Below are positions 46,334 to 55,255 of a DNA stretch of 64,000 nucleotides, in pieces. Origin of the DNA: Sphingomonas jaspsi DSM 18422. GTDB taxonomy: Bacteria > Pseudomonadota > Alphaproteobacteria > Sphingomonadales > Sphingomonadaceae. The notes beneath the pieces were generated by a model. The model did not search any database and was not told the DNA's origin. It worked only from the letters and a program-made list of their open reading frames with translations. The number at the start of each line of letters is the position of its first letter. Position 1 is the stretch's first letter. The DNA is taken from contig NZ_KK073876.1 of NCBI RefSeq assembly GCF_000585415.1, positions 865,810 through 929,809 of the forward strand. Reading direction: 5' to 3'. A program made the position numbers and the translations under genes.

Positions 46334-48499
46334 CTAGTCGTCAAGCCCGGTGAAATGGCCGAGGAAGGCGTAGACGTCGCTATATTCGTCGATGATCTTG
46401 CTGACCGGCTTGCCGCTGCCATGGCCGGCGCGGGTTTCGATCCGGACCAGGTGCGGCGCCGTGCCGACATCGGGTTCGGCCTGCAGGCGCGCGATATATT
46501 TGAAGGTGTGTCCCGGCACCACGCGGTCGTCGGTGTCGGCGGTAACCGCGATTAGCGGCGGATAGGCCCGACCGCCCTTGATATTGTGGTAGGGCGAATA
46601 GCGCAGCTGGGTGCGGAAATCGGCTTCCTTGGCCGGGACGCCATAATCGTCGACCCAGAAGCGGCCGGCGGTGAACTGGTCGAACCGGATCATGTCCATC
46701 ACGCCGACGCCCGGGCTGACCGCGTCGAACAGGTCGGGGCGCTGGTTGGTGACGGCACCGATCAACAGGCCGCCGTTCGACCGGCCGATCGCCGACAAGC
46801 CCTTGGGCGTCGAAATGCCGTTGGCCTTCAGATATTCGGCCGCCGCGATGAAGTCGTCGAACACGTTCTGCTTGTTCTGCAGGCGGCCGCCGTCGTGCCA
46901 AGCATTGCCATATTCGCCGCCGCCGCGAAGGTTGGCGACCACGAAAATGCCGCCCTTTTCGACCCAGGCGAGGTTCGGCGCCGAAAAGCCGGGGGTGAGC
47001 GATATGTTGAACCCGCCATAGCCGTACAGCATCGTCGGCGCCGGACCGGTCACATCCTTGCGGCGGACGATGAACATCGGCACCCGGGTGCCATCCTTCG
47101 ATGCATAGAAACGCTGTTCGACCACGATGGCGTCGGGATCGAACGTCAGTTTCGGCGCGGCCCATTCGGTCGCATGCCCGGTCCTGACGTCGTAGCGATA
47201 GATGGTCGCCGGCCGATTGTAGCTATTGAAGCTGAAGAAGGTCTCGCTGTCCGTATCGCGGCCGCCGTAGCCGCTGGTCGAACCGATGCCGGGCAGGGCG
47301 ACCTTGGTCAGCAGCTTGCCGTTTACATCGTAAACGCGGTCCTCGCTTTTCGCGTCGACCAGGTAGTTGGCGATCAGGCGGCCGCCGACAAGCCCGACGC
47401 CGGTGAGGGTCTGCGCCTGTTCGGCGATGACAGGGGTGGGGGCGATCGTCGCCTTGGCGAGGTCGATCGACACCACCCGCTTCAGCGGTGCATCCTTGTC
47501 GGTCTGGAAGAAAAAGCGGCTGCCTTCGTTGCCGACGACATACCATTCGTTGGTCAGGCCGGTGAAGATCGGACGCGGCTTGGCGCCGGGCTTCTTGAGG
47601 TCGAGGATGGCGACGTCGTTCTGGTCACCGGCATCGCTGGTCGAAATGACGAGGTAGCGACCGTCGTCGGTTACCGCCGCATAATGGGTATATTTGGGAT
47701 GGTCGGGGGTCGCGTAAACCAGCCGATCGGCCGCTTGGGCGGTGCCGAGCTTGTGGAAGTAGACGCGGTTGTTGAAGGTCGATTCCTGATAGGCATGGCC
47801 TTCGGGTTCGGGGAAGCGCGAATAGTAAAAGCCGCTGCCGTCCTTGGCCCAGCTGACCGACCCCGAATATTTCAGCCACTTCAGCTCGTCGGGCAAAATC
47901 TTGCCGGTCGCGACGTCCATCACCTTGACGCTGCGCCAGTCGGTGCCGCCGTCCTGGACCGAATAAGCGAGCAGCCTGCCGTCCTCGCTCGGCGTCCATT
48001 CGGCCAGCGCGGTCGCCCCGTCGGCGGACCAGCCGTTGGGGTCGATCAGCTGCTTGCCTTCGCCGTTCAGCCCGTCGCGGTAGAACAGGACCGACTGGTT
48101 CTGCAGGCCGCTGTTGTGGGTGTAGAAATAACGATTGCCGAACTTTCGCGGCAGCCCGTAGCGCTCATAATCGTAGAGCGCCGTCATCCGCTCCTTGAAC
48201 GCCGCGCGCAGCGGCAGCGTTTCGAGGAAGGCGTTGGTGACCTTGTTTTCATCCTCGACCCATTTGGCGACCTCGGCATCGGTGCGGACATCGTTTTCAA
48301 GCCAGCGATAGGGGTCGGCGACCTTGGTGCCGAAATGATCTTCGACAAGGTCGACCTTGCGCGCTTGCGGATATTGGATGGCGGCAGCCTCCTTGGGCAT
48401 TTCGGTGGCGGTCAGTTCGGGCGGGGGCGGCGGTGCGGGCGGGACCGTGGCGCAGGCACTGGCAAGCAACAAGGTGGCTACGGGCAAGGCGTTACGCAT
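46334..48499 (-). CDS. Prolyl oligopeptidase family serine peptidase, predicted lipoprotein
   Basis: S9A peptidase of 721 residues. The N-terminal seven-bladed propeller starts at about residue 45 (YPQARKVDLVEDHFGTKVADPYRWLEND, the S9A signature) and the C-terminal hydrolase has MLYGYGGFNIS, GRSNGG (nucleophile Ser), DDRVVPGH (Asp) and RAGHGSG (His). Unusually, the start shows a lipoprotein signal, LLLASAC with Cys16 followed by a Pro-rich linker. ATG 48499 has GGAG six bases upstream; the ATG at 48505 has none at proper distance. Likely cleaves proline peptides in the periplasm. Confidence 0.9.
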   Translation of the reverse strand: MRNALPVATLLLASACATVPPAPPPPPELTATEMPKEAAAIQYPQARKVDLVEDHFGTKVADPYRWLENDVRTDAEVAKWVEDENKVTNAFLETLPLRAAFKERMTALYDYERYGLPRKFGNRYFYTHNSGLQNQSVLFYRDGLNGEGKQLIDPNGWSADGATALAEWTPSEDGRLLAYSVQDGGTDWRSVKVMDVATGKILPDELKWLKYSGSVSWAKDGSGFYYSRFPEPEGHAYQESTFNNRVYFHKLGTAQAADRLVYATPDHPKYTHYAAVTDDGRYLVISTSDAGDQNDVAILDLKKPGAKPRPIFTGLTNEWYVVGNEGSRFFFQTDKDAPLKRVVSIDLAKATIAPTPVIAEQAQTLTGVGLVGGRLIANYLVDAKSEDRVYDVNGKLLTKVALPGIGSTSGYGGRDTDSETFFSFNSYNRPATIYRYDVRTGHATEWAAPKLTFDPDAIVVEQRFYASKDGTRVPMFIVRRKDVTGPAPTMLYGYGGFNISLTPGFSAPNLAWVEKGGIFVVANLRGGGEYGNAWHDGGRLQNKQNVFDDFIAAAEYLKANGISTPKGLSAIGRSNGGLLIGAVTNQRPDLFDAVSPGVGVMDMIRFDQFTAGRFWVDDYGVPAKEADFRTQLRYSPYHNIKGGRAYPPLIAVTADTDDRVVPGHTFKYIARLQAEPDVGTAPHLVRIETRAGHGSGKPVSKIIDEYSDVYAFLGHFTGLDD

Positions 48500-48524
48500 C
48501 GACATCTCCGGGGGGAAGGCATAA

Positions 48525-48559
48525 GAAAAGGGCGCGGGTCAGACTAACCCGCGCCCTTC
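48525..48559 (-). terminator. Terminator of rplQ
   Basis: A perfect 12-bp stem (AAGGGCGCGGGT/ACCCGCGCCCTT, 7-base loop) followed on the minus strand by a T-rich tract. It lies 28 bp past the rplQ stop and upstream of the peptidase gene, and shows that rplQ is transcribed separately. Confidence 0.8.
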
Positions 48560-48586
48560 GCTTTTCAATTGCCGTTCGTCGAAAGC

Positions 48587-49006
48587 TTAGGCTTCGACGC
48601 CCTCGTCATCGACGAGGACCGGACCCGAGTCCTGGCCCTTGGCCGAGACGTCGCGGTCGACGAATTCGATGATCGCCATCGGCGAGGCGTCCGACTTGCG
48701 GATACCGGCCTTGACGATGCGGGTGTAACCGCCGTTGCGGCCTTCGTAGCGCGCGGCGAGCACGTCGAACAGCTTCACCAGCTGCGCATCGTCGAGGAGG
48801 CGCGCATGGGCGAGGCGGCGGTTCGACAGGCCACCCTTCTTGGCGAGCGTCACCAGCTTTTCCACGTACGGGCGAAGTTCCTTCGCCTTGGCGGTGGTGG
48901 TGGTGATCTGCTCATGCTTGATGAGGGCCGCGGCCATGTTGCGGAACATGGCAAGGCGGTGGGCGGAGGTGCGCTGCAGCTTACGGCCGCCAACACGATG
49001 ACGCAT
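48587..49006 (-). CDS. rplQ: 50S ribosomal protein L17
   Basis: Large-subunit protein near the exit tunnel. 139 residues, starting [37 protein letters not shown], the L17 signature, and including [24 protein letters not shown]. It is usually the gene right after rpoA. Here it is 16.4 kb from rpoA on the opposite strand and stands alone with its own terminator. The acidic C-terminal tail (LVDDEGVEA) is longer than in the shortest L17 proteins. Confidence 0.97.
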   Translation of the reverse strand: MRHRVGGRKLQRTSAHRLAMFRNMAAALIKHEQITTTTAKAKELRPYVEKLVTLAKKGGLSNRRLAHARLLDDAQLVKLFDVLAARYEGRNGGYTRIVKAGIRKSDASPMAIIEFVDRDVSAKGQDSGPVLVDDEGVEA

Positions 49007-49087
49007 AATCTTTTCCTTCGTTCGTCGGGGGTCCGTATCAGGTAACCCCGGCCAGGCGGACTAACGGGAGCCGCCCCTTTTCCCTTC

Positions 49088-49115
49088 AAAAACAAAAGCG
49101 GAGCATCGGCCCCGC
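49088..49115 (-). terminator. Terminator downstream of purL and the DUF3052 gene
   Basis: On the minus strand a 7-bp stem (GCGGGGC/GCTCCGC with one G-U pair, 4-base loop) is followed by TTTTGTTTTT. It lies 51 bp past the DUF3052 stop and before rplQ. Confidence 0.8.
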
Positions 49116-49166
49116 CTCGTCGCGGCTCCTCAACAGCAAAGCGGCCGAAGAGTCAAGCGTCGGCGA

Positions 49167-49586
49167 CTACCGCCGTTCCTTGCGGATCATCAGCTTGAGG
49201 GCCGACCACACTTCGTCGATTGCGCAGACCTTGACGTCGACCCAGTCTGTCGTCGGCAAGATCGCCGCGCGAATGACGTCTTCGGTAATGTCGGTCGGTA
49301 CCTTCGATGCTTTCTTGGGCCAACTGACCCACACGAAGCCCGAAGGGTCGATGAGGGTGCGAAGTGCCGCCAGCTTGGTTTCCATCGCCGCGCGTTCGGT
49401 AACGAAGATGTGCGCGGCGTCCAGCGCCGGTTCGGGGACGAACAGCCAGTCTGGTTTAATGTCCACGCTTTGCTCGACGGCGTGGCGGATCGGGTCGGCC
49501 ATGCCGTCGACGTAGACGCGCATGGCGTCGCGATAGCCGAGCTTCTTGCCCAACGGCGTGCCCGAATAGCCCGCCGCCGTCGGCAT
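49167..49586 (-). CDS. DUF3052 family protein
   Basis: Small cytoplasmic protein of 139 residues with the family pattern AGYSGTPLGKKLGY near the N-terminus and GFVWVSWPKKASKVPTDITEDVIRAAIL in the middle. Function unknown. Its ATG overlaps the purL stop by one base (TGATG), so it is translationally coupled to purL; a shared role is not implied by anything in the sequence. Confidence 0.85.
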   Translation of the reverse strand: MPTAAGYSGTPLGKKLGYRDAMRVYVDGMADPIRHAVEQSVDIKPDWLFVPEPALDAAHIFVTERAAMETKLAALRTLIDPSGFVWVSWPKKASKVPTDITEDVIRAAILPTTDWVDVKVCAIDEVWSALKLMIRKERR

Positions 49587-51865
49587 CAAAGTTCGTTCGA
49601 CATCAGCGCCGGGAAAAAGCCCTCATGCGCAGCACGGAGATCGGCGAGCGAGACCTCGCCGTCGGTCGCGACTTCGGCATCGCCAAGGTAGATGGTGTCG
49701 CCGCCGGTCCAGCCGATGAAGCAACAACCGATACCGGCATCGCGCGCCATTCGCTCGACAAGGTCGCGGTCGAGCGGTTCGGTGACAACGTAGCGACCCT
49801 GGTTTTCGGCGAACAGCGACCAGTCGTGGCGAACCACTTCATTGTCCACCTGGTCTTCGAACCTCGCCATCAGCAGGCGCGCACCGATGTTTCCGGCAAG
49901 CGCCATCTCGGCGACCGCGACCAAGATGCCGCCATCCGAAACGTCATGGACGGCAGTCACCAGTCCTTCGTCGATCAGGCGGCGCACGAATTCGCCATTT
50001 GCCCGTTCACGAGCAAGGTCGACCTGCGGCGGATGGCCTTCGCGGCGACCGTGGCAGACGTCGAGCCACATCGATTGGCCGATTTCGGGCGTCGCCTTGG
50101 GGTCGGCGCCGATTAGCAGGATCTTCTGGGCTTCGGCCTTGAACGCGATGGTCGCAGACTTGGTCCAGTCCTTCATCAGGCCGACGCCACCGATGGCAGG
50201 GGTCGGAAGGATCGCGCTGCCACCGCCCGTCGCCTTGGATTCGTTGTACAGGCTGACGTTGCCGCTGACGATTGGGAAGTCGAGCGCACGGCAGGCATCG
50301 CCCATGCCGCGCAGCGCTTCGACGAACTGGGTCATGATCTCGGGCCGCTGCGGATTGCCGAAGTTAAGGCAGTTGGTGACCGCCAGCGGGGTCGCGCCGA
50401 CGGCCGAAAGGTTGCGATAGGCCTCGGCGATCGCCTGCTTGCCGCCTTCGTAGGGGTCGGCGAAGACGTAGCGCGGGGTGCAATCGGTCGAGATGGCGAT
50501 CGCCTTGTCGGTGCCATGTACGCGAACCACCGCCGCGTCGCCGCCCGGCTTCTGGACCGTATCGGCCCCGACCTGATGGTCGTATTGCTCCCAAATCCAG
50601 CGGCGGCTGGCGAGGTTGGGGCTGGCCATCATTTTCTTGAGGTCTGCGGTGACGTCGGTCGAGCGCGGCTGCGCGGACAGCGGCTTGACGCCGGTCCAGG
50701 CCTTGTAGTCGGCAAGGCCCAGATAGGGCCGCTCATATTCCGGCGCATCGTCGGCCAGCGGACCAAGCGGGATGTCGCACACCACGTCGCCGTTGAACTC
50801 GAGCACCATATGGCCGGTGTCGGTGACTTCGCCGATCACCGCGAAGTCGAGCTCCCACTTCCTGAAGATCGCTTCGGCCATCGGCTCCTTGCCGGGCTGG
50901 AGCACCATCAGCATGCGCTCCTGGCTCTCGCTCAGCATCATTTCGTAAGGGGTCATGCCCTCTTCGCGGCACGGCACCTTGTTCATGTCGAGCCGGATGC
51001 CGGCGCCGCCCTTCGACGCCATTTCGACCGAGGAGCTGGTGAGGCCCGCCGCGCCCATGTCCTGGATCGCGACGATGGCGTCGGTCGCCATCAGTTCGAG
51101 GCAGGCCTCGATGAGCAGCTTTTCGGTGAACGGATCGCCGACCTGCACGGTCGGGCGCTTCTCGTCGCTGTTTTCGTCGAAGTCAGCGCTGGCCATCGTC
51201 GCGCCATGGATGCCGTCGCGGCCGGTCTTGCTGCCGACATAGACGATCGGATTGCCGAGGCCGGTCGCGGCCGAATAGAAAATCTTGTCGGTCTTGGCGA
51301 CCCCGACGGTCATCGCGTTGACGAGGATATTGCCGTCATAGGCGGCGTCGAAATTGACCTCGCCGCCTACCGTCGGAACGCCGACGCAATTGCCGTAGCC
51401 GCCGATGCCGCTGACGACGCCGCTGATCAGGTGGCGCATCTTGGGGTGGTCGGGCCGACCGAAGCGCAGCGCGTTCATGTTGGCGACCGGACGGGCGCCC
51501 ATGGTGAAAACGTCGCGCAGGATACCGCCGACGCCCGTCGCCGCGCCCTGATAGGGCTCGATGTAGGACGGGTGGTTGTGGCTCTCCATCTTGAAGATCG
51601 CCGCGTCGCCGTCGCCGATGTCAATAACGCCCGCGTTCTCGCCCGGCCCCTGGATCACCCACGGTGCCTTGGTCGGCAGTTTCTTCAGGTGGAAGCGCGA
51701 CGACTTGTAGCTGCAATGCTCCGACCACATGACCGAAAAGATGCCGAGTTCGACCAGGTTGGGCTCCCGCCCAAGCGCGTTCAGGATGCGCTGATATTCT
51801 TGGTCGTTCAGACCATGGTCGGCGACGATCTGCGGCGTGATGGTGGGGGCTTCTGCGACAGTCAT
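49586..51865 (-). CDS. purL: Phosphoribosylformylglycinamidine synthase subunit PurL
   Basis: Fourth step of de novo purine synthesis, ATP-dependent amidation of FGAR. At 759 residues it is the small (Bacillus-type) form that works with PurS and PurQ. Recognisable blocks are [49 protein letters not shown], and in the second half [15 protein letters not shown] and [15 protein letters not shown]. purS and purQ are not in the window. Followed by the DUF3052 gene with one shared base. Confidence 0.96.
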   Translation of the reverse strand: MTVAEAPTITPQIVADHGLNDQEYQRILNALGREPNLVELGIFSVMWSEHCSYKSSRFHLKKLPTKAPWVIQGPGENAGVIDIGDGDAAIFKMESHNHPSYIEPYQGAATGVGGILRDVFTMGARPVANMNALRFGRPDHPKMRHLISGVVSGIGGYGNCVGVPTVGGEVNFDAAYDGNILVNAMTVGVAKTDKIFYSAATGLGNPIVYVGSKTGRDGIHGATMASADFDENSDEKRPTVQVGDPFTEKLLIEACLELMATDAIVAIQDMGAAGLTSSSVEMASKGGAGIRLDMNKVPCREEGMTPYEMMLSESQERMLMVLQPGKEPMAEAIFRKWELDFAVIGEVTDTGHMVLEFNGDVVCDIPLGPLADDAPEYERPYLGLADYKAWTGVKPLSAQPRSTDVTADLKKMMASPNLASRRWIWEQYDHQVGADTVQKPGGDAAVVRVHGTDKAIAISTDCTPRYVFADPYEGGKQAIAEAYRNLSAVGATPLAVTNCLNFGNPQRPEIMTQFVEALRGMGDACRALDFPIVSGNVSLYNESKATGGGSAILPTPAIGGVGLMKDWTKSATIAFKAEAQKILLIGADPKATPEIGQSMWLDVCHGRREGHPPQVDLARERANGEFVRRLIDEGLVTAVHDVSDGGILVAVAEMALAGNIGARLLMARFEDQVDNEVVRHDWSLFAENQGRYVVTEPLDRDLVERMARDAGIGCCFIGWTGGDTIYLGDAEVATDGEVSLADLRAAHEGFFPALMSNEL

Positions 51866-51898
51866 GCGCCGCCCCTTAGCGACGATAGGCGCTGAGGG

Positions 51899-52870
51899 CT
51901 AGGCCAGCCGGTGCCGATCGTGGCTGACCGACTTTCCGCCATGCCGGGCTTTCGACCTGACGAGGGACAGTAGAGGCTTTTCAAGGTGGCGGTGGACGAG
52001 CAGTCCGACCCCGATCGCCAATACGGCAAGGAGGGTCCAGGGGATGAAGGCGGCCAGCGGCGCGATCACCAGCATATGCACCAGATAGATGGAATAGGAC
52101 GCGTCGCCGCCGTAGGCGAGCGCCGATGCCGCGCGTCCCTTGAACAGCGGTTCGAGCTGAAGTGCGCCCCATACCAGCACCGCCGCCGGGACGCCCCAGA
52201 GGACGGCGCGAAGCGGCTGGCTGACATCGAACACGCCATAGGGGTGGCTGAGCTGCGGCGTGGTGAACAGGACGATGGCTGCGATTCCGCCCATCACCGC
52301 ACCGCCACCGATTGCGGGGCGCGCACCGGGCAGGCGAGCGATGAGAACGCCCATCAGAAATTCGAGGATGATCGGGTTGCCGACGAAGGCCAGCAACGGT
52401 GTCCCAACTGCAAGCGCACCGGCAAGGGCCACGACATAGGCAAGCGTCAAGACCGGTGCCGCGCGCCGATCTACCAGAACGAGACTCGCGCAGACATAGA
52501 ACAGCATCTCGAAGCAAAGCGTCCAGCCGACGAACAGGTAGGGGACGGTGAAGTCGCCCATGACCGGCCACAGCGTGATCGACGTGAAGGCCCGCGCGGC
52601 GTCCCATTTGCCGTTGACGACGATCTGATAGACCATTTTCGGCAGCAGGATTGCCCACCAGAACGGATATATTCGAGTCAGGCGCGATCGGAGGAAGCTG
52701 GTCGGCGTATGCTTGGGTAGCAGGCTGGCGATGATGAAGCCCGAAATGACGAAGAAAATGTCGCAGCCGACATTGCCCAGCGGAAAGGCGTGCGAGGCAT
52801 GCGTGACGACCACCAGGCTGGCGGCGATGAAGCGTAACGCCTGTATCGATTGCAGTCTGCCGTGCACCAT
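51899..52870 (-). CDS. Acyltransferase 3 family membrane protein
   Basis: Polytopic membrane acyltransferase of 323 residues with nine or ten hydrophobic segments. The N-terminal QALRFIAASLVVVTHASHAFP carries the family His, and GCDIFFVISGFIIASLL and the arginine in SRLTRIYPFWW follow, as in OafA-like O-acetyltransferases of surface sugars. The acceptor cannot be deduced; no polysaccharide genes flank it. It is 33 bp upstream of purL on the same strand. The lipoprotein terminator ends just before it. Confidence 0.88.
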   Translation of the reverse strand: MVHGRLQSIQALRFIAASLVVVTHASHAFPLGNVGCDIFFVISGFIIASLLPKHTPTSFLRSRLTRIYPFWWAILLPKMVYQIVVNGKWDAARAFTSITLWPVMGDFTVPYLFVGWTLCFEMLFYVCASLVLVDRRAAPVLTLAYVVALAGALAVGTPLLAFVGNPIILEFLMGVLIARLPGARPAIGGGAVMGGIAAIVLFTTPQLSHPYGVFDVSQPLRAVLWGVPAAVLVWGALQLEPLFKGRAASALAYGGDASYSIYLVHMLVIAPLAAFIPWTLLAVLAIGVGLLVHRHLEKPLLSLVRSKARHGGKSVSHDRHRLA

Positions 52871-52956
52871 CGTCCCTCTTCGCCGCCGGACGATAAAGTT
52901 GAATGCCTAAGAAACCATGTTCGCGGATCGCGACCGCCTGCACAGGCCGCCGCCAA

Positions 52957-52988
52957 AGAAAAACCCCCGGCGGGTTAGGCCGGGGGTC
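52957..52988 (-). terminator. Terminator of the MliC-like lipoprotein gene
   Basis: A 9-bp GC stem (ACCCCCGGC/GCCGGGGGT, 7-base loop) followed on the minus strand by five T residues, 23 bp past the lipoprotein stop. Confidence 0.85.
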
Positions 52989-53010
52989 GATGGTGGGTTA
53001 AACCTTGGCG

Positions 53011-53340
53011 TTACGCCTTGCAGCTCTTGCCGTTCAGCGTGATCGTGGCGCTGGTCGCGTCGCCGGTAAGGGCGCCTTCGGCTGGCGCGGCGCCGACGTC
53101 GGTCTTGCTTTCCTTGACGCGGGCGGTGCCGTCGCTCAGCCAGTCGATGTAGACCAGGCTGTTATCCTTGCAGCGATAGGTCTTGGCGGCCTGGATCGAG
53201 GGCGGAAGTTCGACCGGCGCGGCGTTCGCCAGCTGGTCGGCCATCGGGTCGGCAGGGCCGGCGACGATCGTCTTGTCTTCCTTGTTGCACGCGGCAAGCG
53301 CCAGCGCAGCAACGGCGGTCAGGGTCAGGGTGCGAATCAT
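53011..53340 (-). CDS. Small lipoprotein, MliC-like domain possible
   Basis: Predicted lipoprotein of 109 residues: signal peptide with lipobox ALAAC (Cys18), a linker, then a small beta domain TYRCKDNSLVYIDWLSDGTARVKES ... ATITLNGKSCKA with two cysteines. This YRC-D...V-W pattern and the C-terminal Cys resemble the MliC/PliC lysozyme-inhibitor fold, but the match is by eye and weak. Own terminator; divergent from the next gene. Confidence 0.6.
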   Translation of the reverse strand: MIRTLTLTAVAALALAACNKEDKTIVAGPADPMADQLANAAPVELPPSIQAAKTYRCKDNSLVYIDWLSDGTARVKESKTDVGAAPAEGALTGDATSATITLNGKSCKA

Positions 53341-53423
53341 GGACGCGCTATTAACGATTTAAGGGGGGCGGCGTAAAGCACGCATCGTTGCATTGGCGCG
53401 AAGCCTCTCATATCTTGGCCAGA

Positions 53424-53690
53424 ATGGACGGAGCGCAGAGGGAGGAGCGCAGACAGCGCGTGCGCATAGGCCTGACCGGCCTCGCGTTCGTGTTTCTGCT
53501 CGTTTTGCTGGGGACGGCGATCAGCCGGTCGGGCAACGACACGTCCGGGCCGATCGCCAATCTTGAAAATATGGTCGACGCCGATCCCGACGATCCGCTG
53601 GCGCAGATCGGCGCGGCGCCGGGCGTCGCCAAGGCCGACAATAGCGCACTTCCCGCCGATGAACCCAAACAGGGGTCGAAAACCAAGTGA
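53424..53690 (+). CDS. Small single-span membrane protein, hypothetical
   Basis: Not recognised. The 88-residue product has a short basic N-terminus (MDGAQREERRQRVR), one membrane segment (about 15-33) and an acidic, Pro/Asp-rich tail. ATG 53424 is used; an upstream in-frame TTG is less likely. The stop overlaps the GTG of the next gene by 4 bp, so the two are translationally coupled and probably work together. Confidence 0.6.
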   Translation: MDGAQREERRQRVRIGLTGLAFVFLLVLLGTAISRSGNDTSGPIANLENMVDADPDDPLAQIGAAPGVAKADNSALPADEPKQGSKTK

Positions 53691-54433
53691 ACCGATTGCT
53701 GTTGTCGCTGGTCGCTGCGGCCGCAGCCGTCGGCGGTGTGGCCTTTTGGCAGGCTGATCGACTGTCGTCGGCGGGCGGCGACGCGAAGGGCGCGGCGGCG
53801 ATTGGCGAAAAGCCGACGCTGGCGCTGCTTACTAGCCTTCCGATCATGTTCGGCGAGCGGTTCGGGCTCGACGGCGGGGCAGGCGGCCTGTCCGCGGCAC
53901 TGGCCGGCGATTATGAGCTTCGCTCGATCGCCGTTACCGACGCAGCCTCGCTCCAACCCTTCCACCTGCTGCTGATGGCCCACCCGAGGGCGCAGCCGGC
54001 GGAGGCGCTGGTCGATCTCGACAATTGGGTACGCGGCGGCGGCAGGCTGCTGCTGCTCGCCGATCCGCGGCTCGACTGGGACAGCGACCGGCCGATCGGC
54101 GACAAGCTGCGTCCGCCGCCGGACTTCGCCGATACCGGCCTGCTTGCGCATTGGGGCCTGACCCTCGCCGGGCCAAGCGCCGACGGCCCGGTCAGCGTCG
54201 ACGCCGACGGTCTGCCGATCGTCGTTTCAAGCCCGGGGCAGCTGTCGGCGCGCAACCGGCGCTGCGCCATCGCGGCGGGCGGGCTGATCGCGCGCTGCCA
54301 GGTTGGCGAGGGCGACGTAACCGTGATCGCCGACGCCGACTTCATCAATGTCAGCGGCGCGGGCGCGCTGGACGGGCCGACGGACCGGAATCTTGAGCTT
54401 GTCACGCGTGAACTCGCGCGCCTTGCGCGTTAA
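53687..54433 (+). CDS. GldG/DUF4350-like membrane-anchored protein
   Basis: Protein of 248 residues (GTG start) with an N-terminal signal-anchor (about 4-22). The rest resembles the type 1 glutamine amidotransferase-like fold found in GldG-like ABC-transporter auxiliary proteins and DUF4350: KPTLALLTSLPIMFGE, FHLLLMAHPRAQPAEALVDLDNWVRGGGRLLLLADPRLDWDSD and, near the end, GDVTVIADADFIN. No ABC ATPase or permease gene is adjacent. Role unknown; a position directly before the dcw cluster suggests an envelope function but no more. Confidence 0.65.
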   Translation: MNRLLLSLVAAAAAVGGVAFWQADRLSSAGGDAKGAAAIGEKPTLALLTSLPIMFGERFGLDGGAGGLSAALAGDYELRSIAVTDAASLQPFHLLLMAHPRAQPAEALVDLDNWVRGGGRLLLLADPRLDWDSDRPIGDKLRPPPDFADTGLLAHWGLTLAGPSADGPVSVDADGLPIVVSSPGQLSARNRRCAIAAGGLIARCQVGEGDVTVIADADFINVSGAGALDGPTDRNLELVTRELARLAR

Positions 54434-54513
54434 CGCGCACCCCTGCACGCCGCCGCGCCCGCGTTCACGCCCACGCGCGCGGATCATAAGGTGAGGCGCC
54501 TTTTCCAACAGGG

Positions 54514-54522
54514 TTATCCACA
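54514..54522 (+). promoter_or_regulatory. Perfect DnaA box
   Basis: TTATCCACA, the exact consensus DnaA-binding 9-mer, lies 256 bp before mraZ. Only one copy was seen in this region, so it is a possible DnaA control site and not an origin. Confidence 0.5.
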
Positions 54523-54595
54523 GGGTTGTCCCGCAAGAACAACCATGGAACAAAGGGTAAAGAAAACACTAAAAAACCGTTGAAAATCCGCCACA

Positions 54596-54630
54596 GGGCA
54601 TCAAAACCCACGAAATGGCATCAAAACCCA
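54596..54630 (-). promoter_or_regulatory. Putative MraZ operator array (10-bp periodic repeats)
   Basis: The 14-mer GGCATCAAAACCCA occurs twice, 20 bp apart (54597-54610 and 54617-54630). Read on the minus strand it gives TGGGT, TGCCA, TGGGT, TGCCC at exact 10-bp steps with TTTGA/TTTCG spacers. MraZ is known to bind TGGGN repeats spaced by 5 bp in front of its own gene. Confidence 0.55.
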
Positions 54631-54769
54631 TTGTATCCCGCAGGTCGTTGAGTTACCAACAACGACTGTAGAGCGGGGCAAACCTGTATTGAGTCGAAAC
54701 AGGGCCGGGCGCGCGGGATGCCGCGCACCCGCCGCAGGGGACGCTTTGCCTACGCTTTGGGAGCAGGAC

Positions 54770-55255
54770 GTGGGCTTAGAGCATCTGTTTCAAGGCAGTG
54801 CTTTGAACGCGGTGGACGCGAAGGGTCGCGTTTCCGTGCCCGCTTTCCTGCGTACCGTGATCGAACGCCGCGGCGACGCCCGCGCCATCGTCCTGGCCAA
54901 GCACGACCAGTTTCCCTGCCTCAGCGCCTATGATCCTGCCTACGCCGCGCTGAAGCATGCGAAGATCGAGCGCCTTGCCGAGAAGCAGGAAACCGACCCC
55001 GCGTCGGAGCTTGATTATCTGCGCCGCACCATGATGGCCTTCGGCGCCACCGAAGAGGTTCCTTACGATAGCAGCGGCCGGATCATCGTGCCCCCGATGA
55101 TGCGCCGCAAAGGGGGACTCGCCGACCTCGCCCTGTTCCTAGGGGTCGGCGAGACCTTCCAGATCTGGAATCCGGACGAATTTCTGAAGCATCCGGATAT
55201 CCCTGAAGACCTGAAGGACATCTGTCGCTTCCGGCTCGAGGAGCGCGGGCTATGA
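54770..55255 (+). CDS. mraZ: Transcriptional regulator MraZ
   Basis: Double SpoVT/AbrB-type DNA-binding protein that heads and represses the dcw cluster. From GTG 54770 (GGGAG upstream) it has 161 residues: first AbrB motif [18 protein letters not shown] (about 12-29) and second [16 protein letters not shown] (about 96-111). The longer frame upstream is not conserved. It overlaps rsmH by 4 bp. A slightly long C-terminal part ([22 protein letters not shown]) is normal in alphaproteobacteria. Confidence 0.94.
   Translation: MGLEHLFQGSALNAVDAKGRVSVPAFLRTVIERRGDARAIVLAKHDQFPCLSAYDPAYAALKHAKIERLAEKQETDPASELDYLRRTMMAFGATEEVPYDSSGRIIVPPMMRRKGGLADLALFLGVGETFQIWNPDEFLKHPDIPEDLKDICRFRLEERGL

Larger units (their letters stand above)
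54434..54769 (+). promoter_or_regulatory. 336-bp regulatory region upstream of the dcw cluster
   Basis: No gene is seen. It is AT-richer than its surroundings and contains a DnaA box, an inverted repeat GGTTGT/ACAACC (54524-54544), the repeat array at 54596-54630 and a second inverted repeat GTCGTTG/CAACGAC (54644-54650/54660-54666). Promoter hexamers are not convincing. Leader to mraZ is about 100 nt if transcription starts near the second repeat. Confidence 0.6.

Noticed and set aside
46586..48547. 653-codon open frame antisense to the prolyl oligopeptidase
   Set aside because: Composition is that of a mirrored high-GC gene; no ribosome-binding site or domain.
54524..54544. Inverted repeat GGTTGT/ACAACC as terminator of the GldG-like gene
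   Set aside because: Stem is only 6 bp with a 9-base loop and no T run follows.
54434..54769. Replication origin near the DnaA box
   Set aside because: Only one perfect DnaA box, no AT-rich unwinding element, and no dnaA, hemE or parAB genes nearby.
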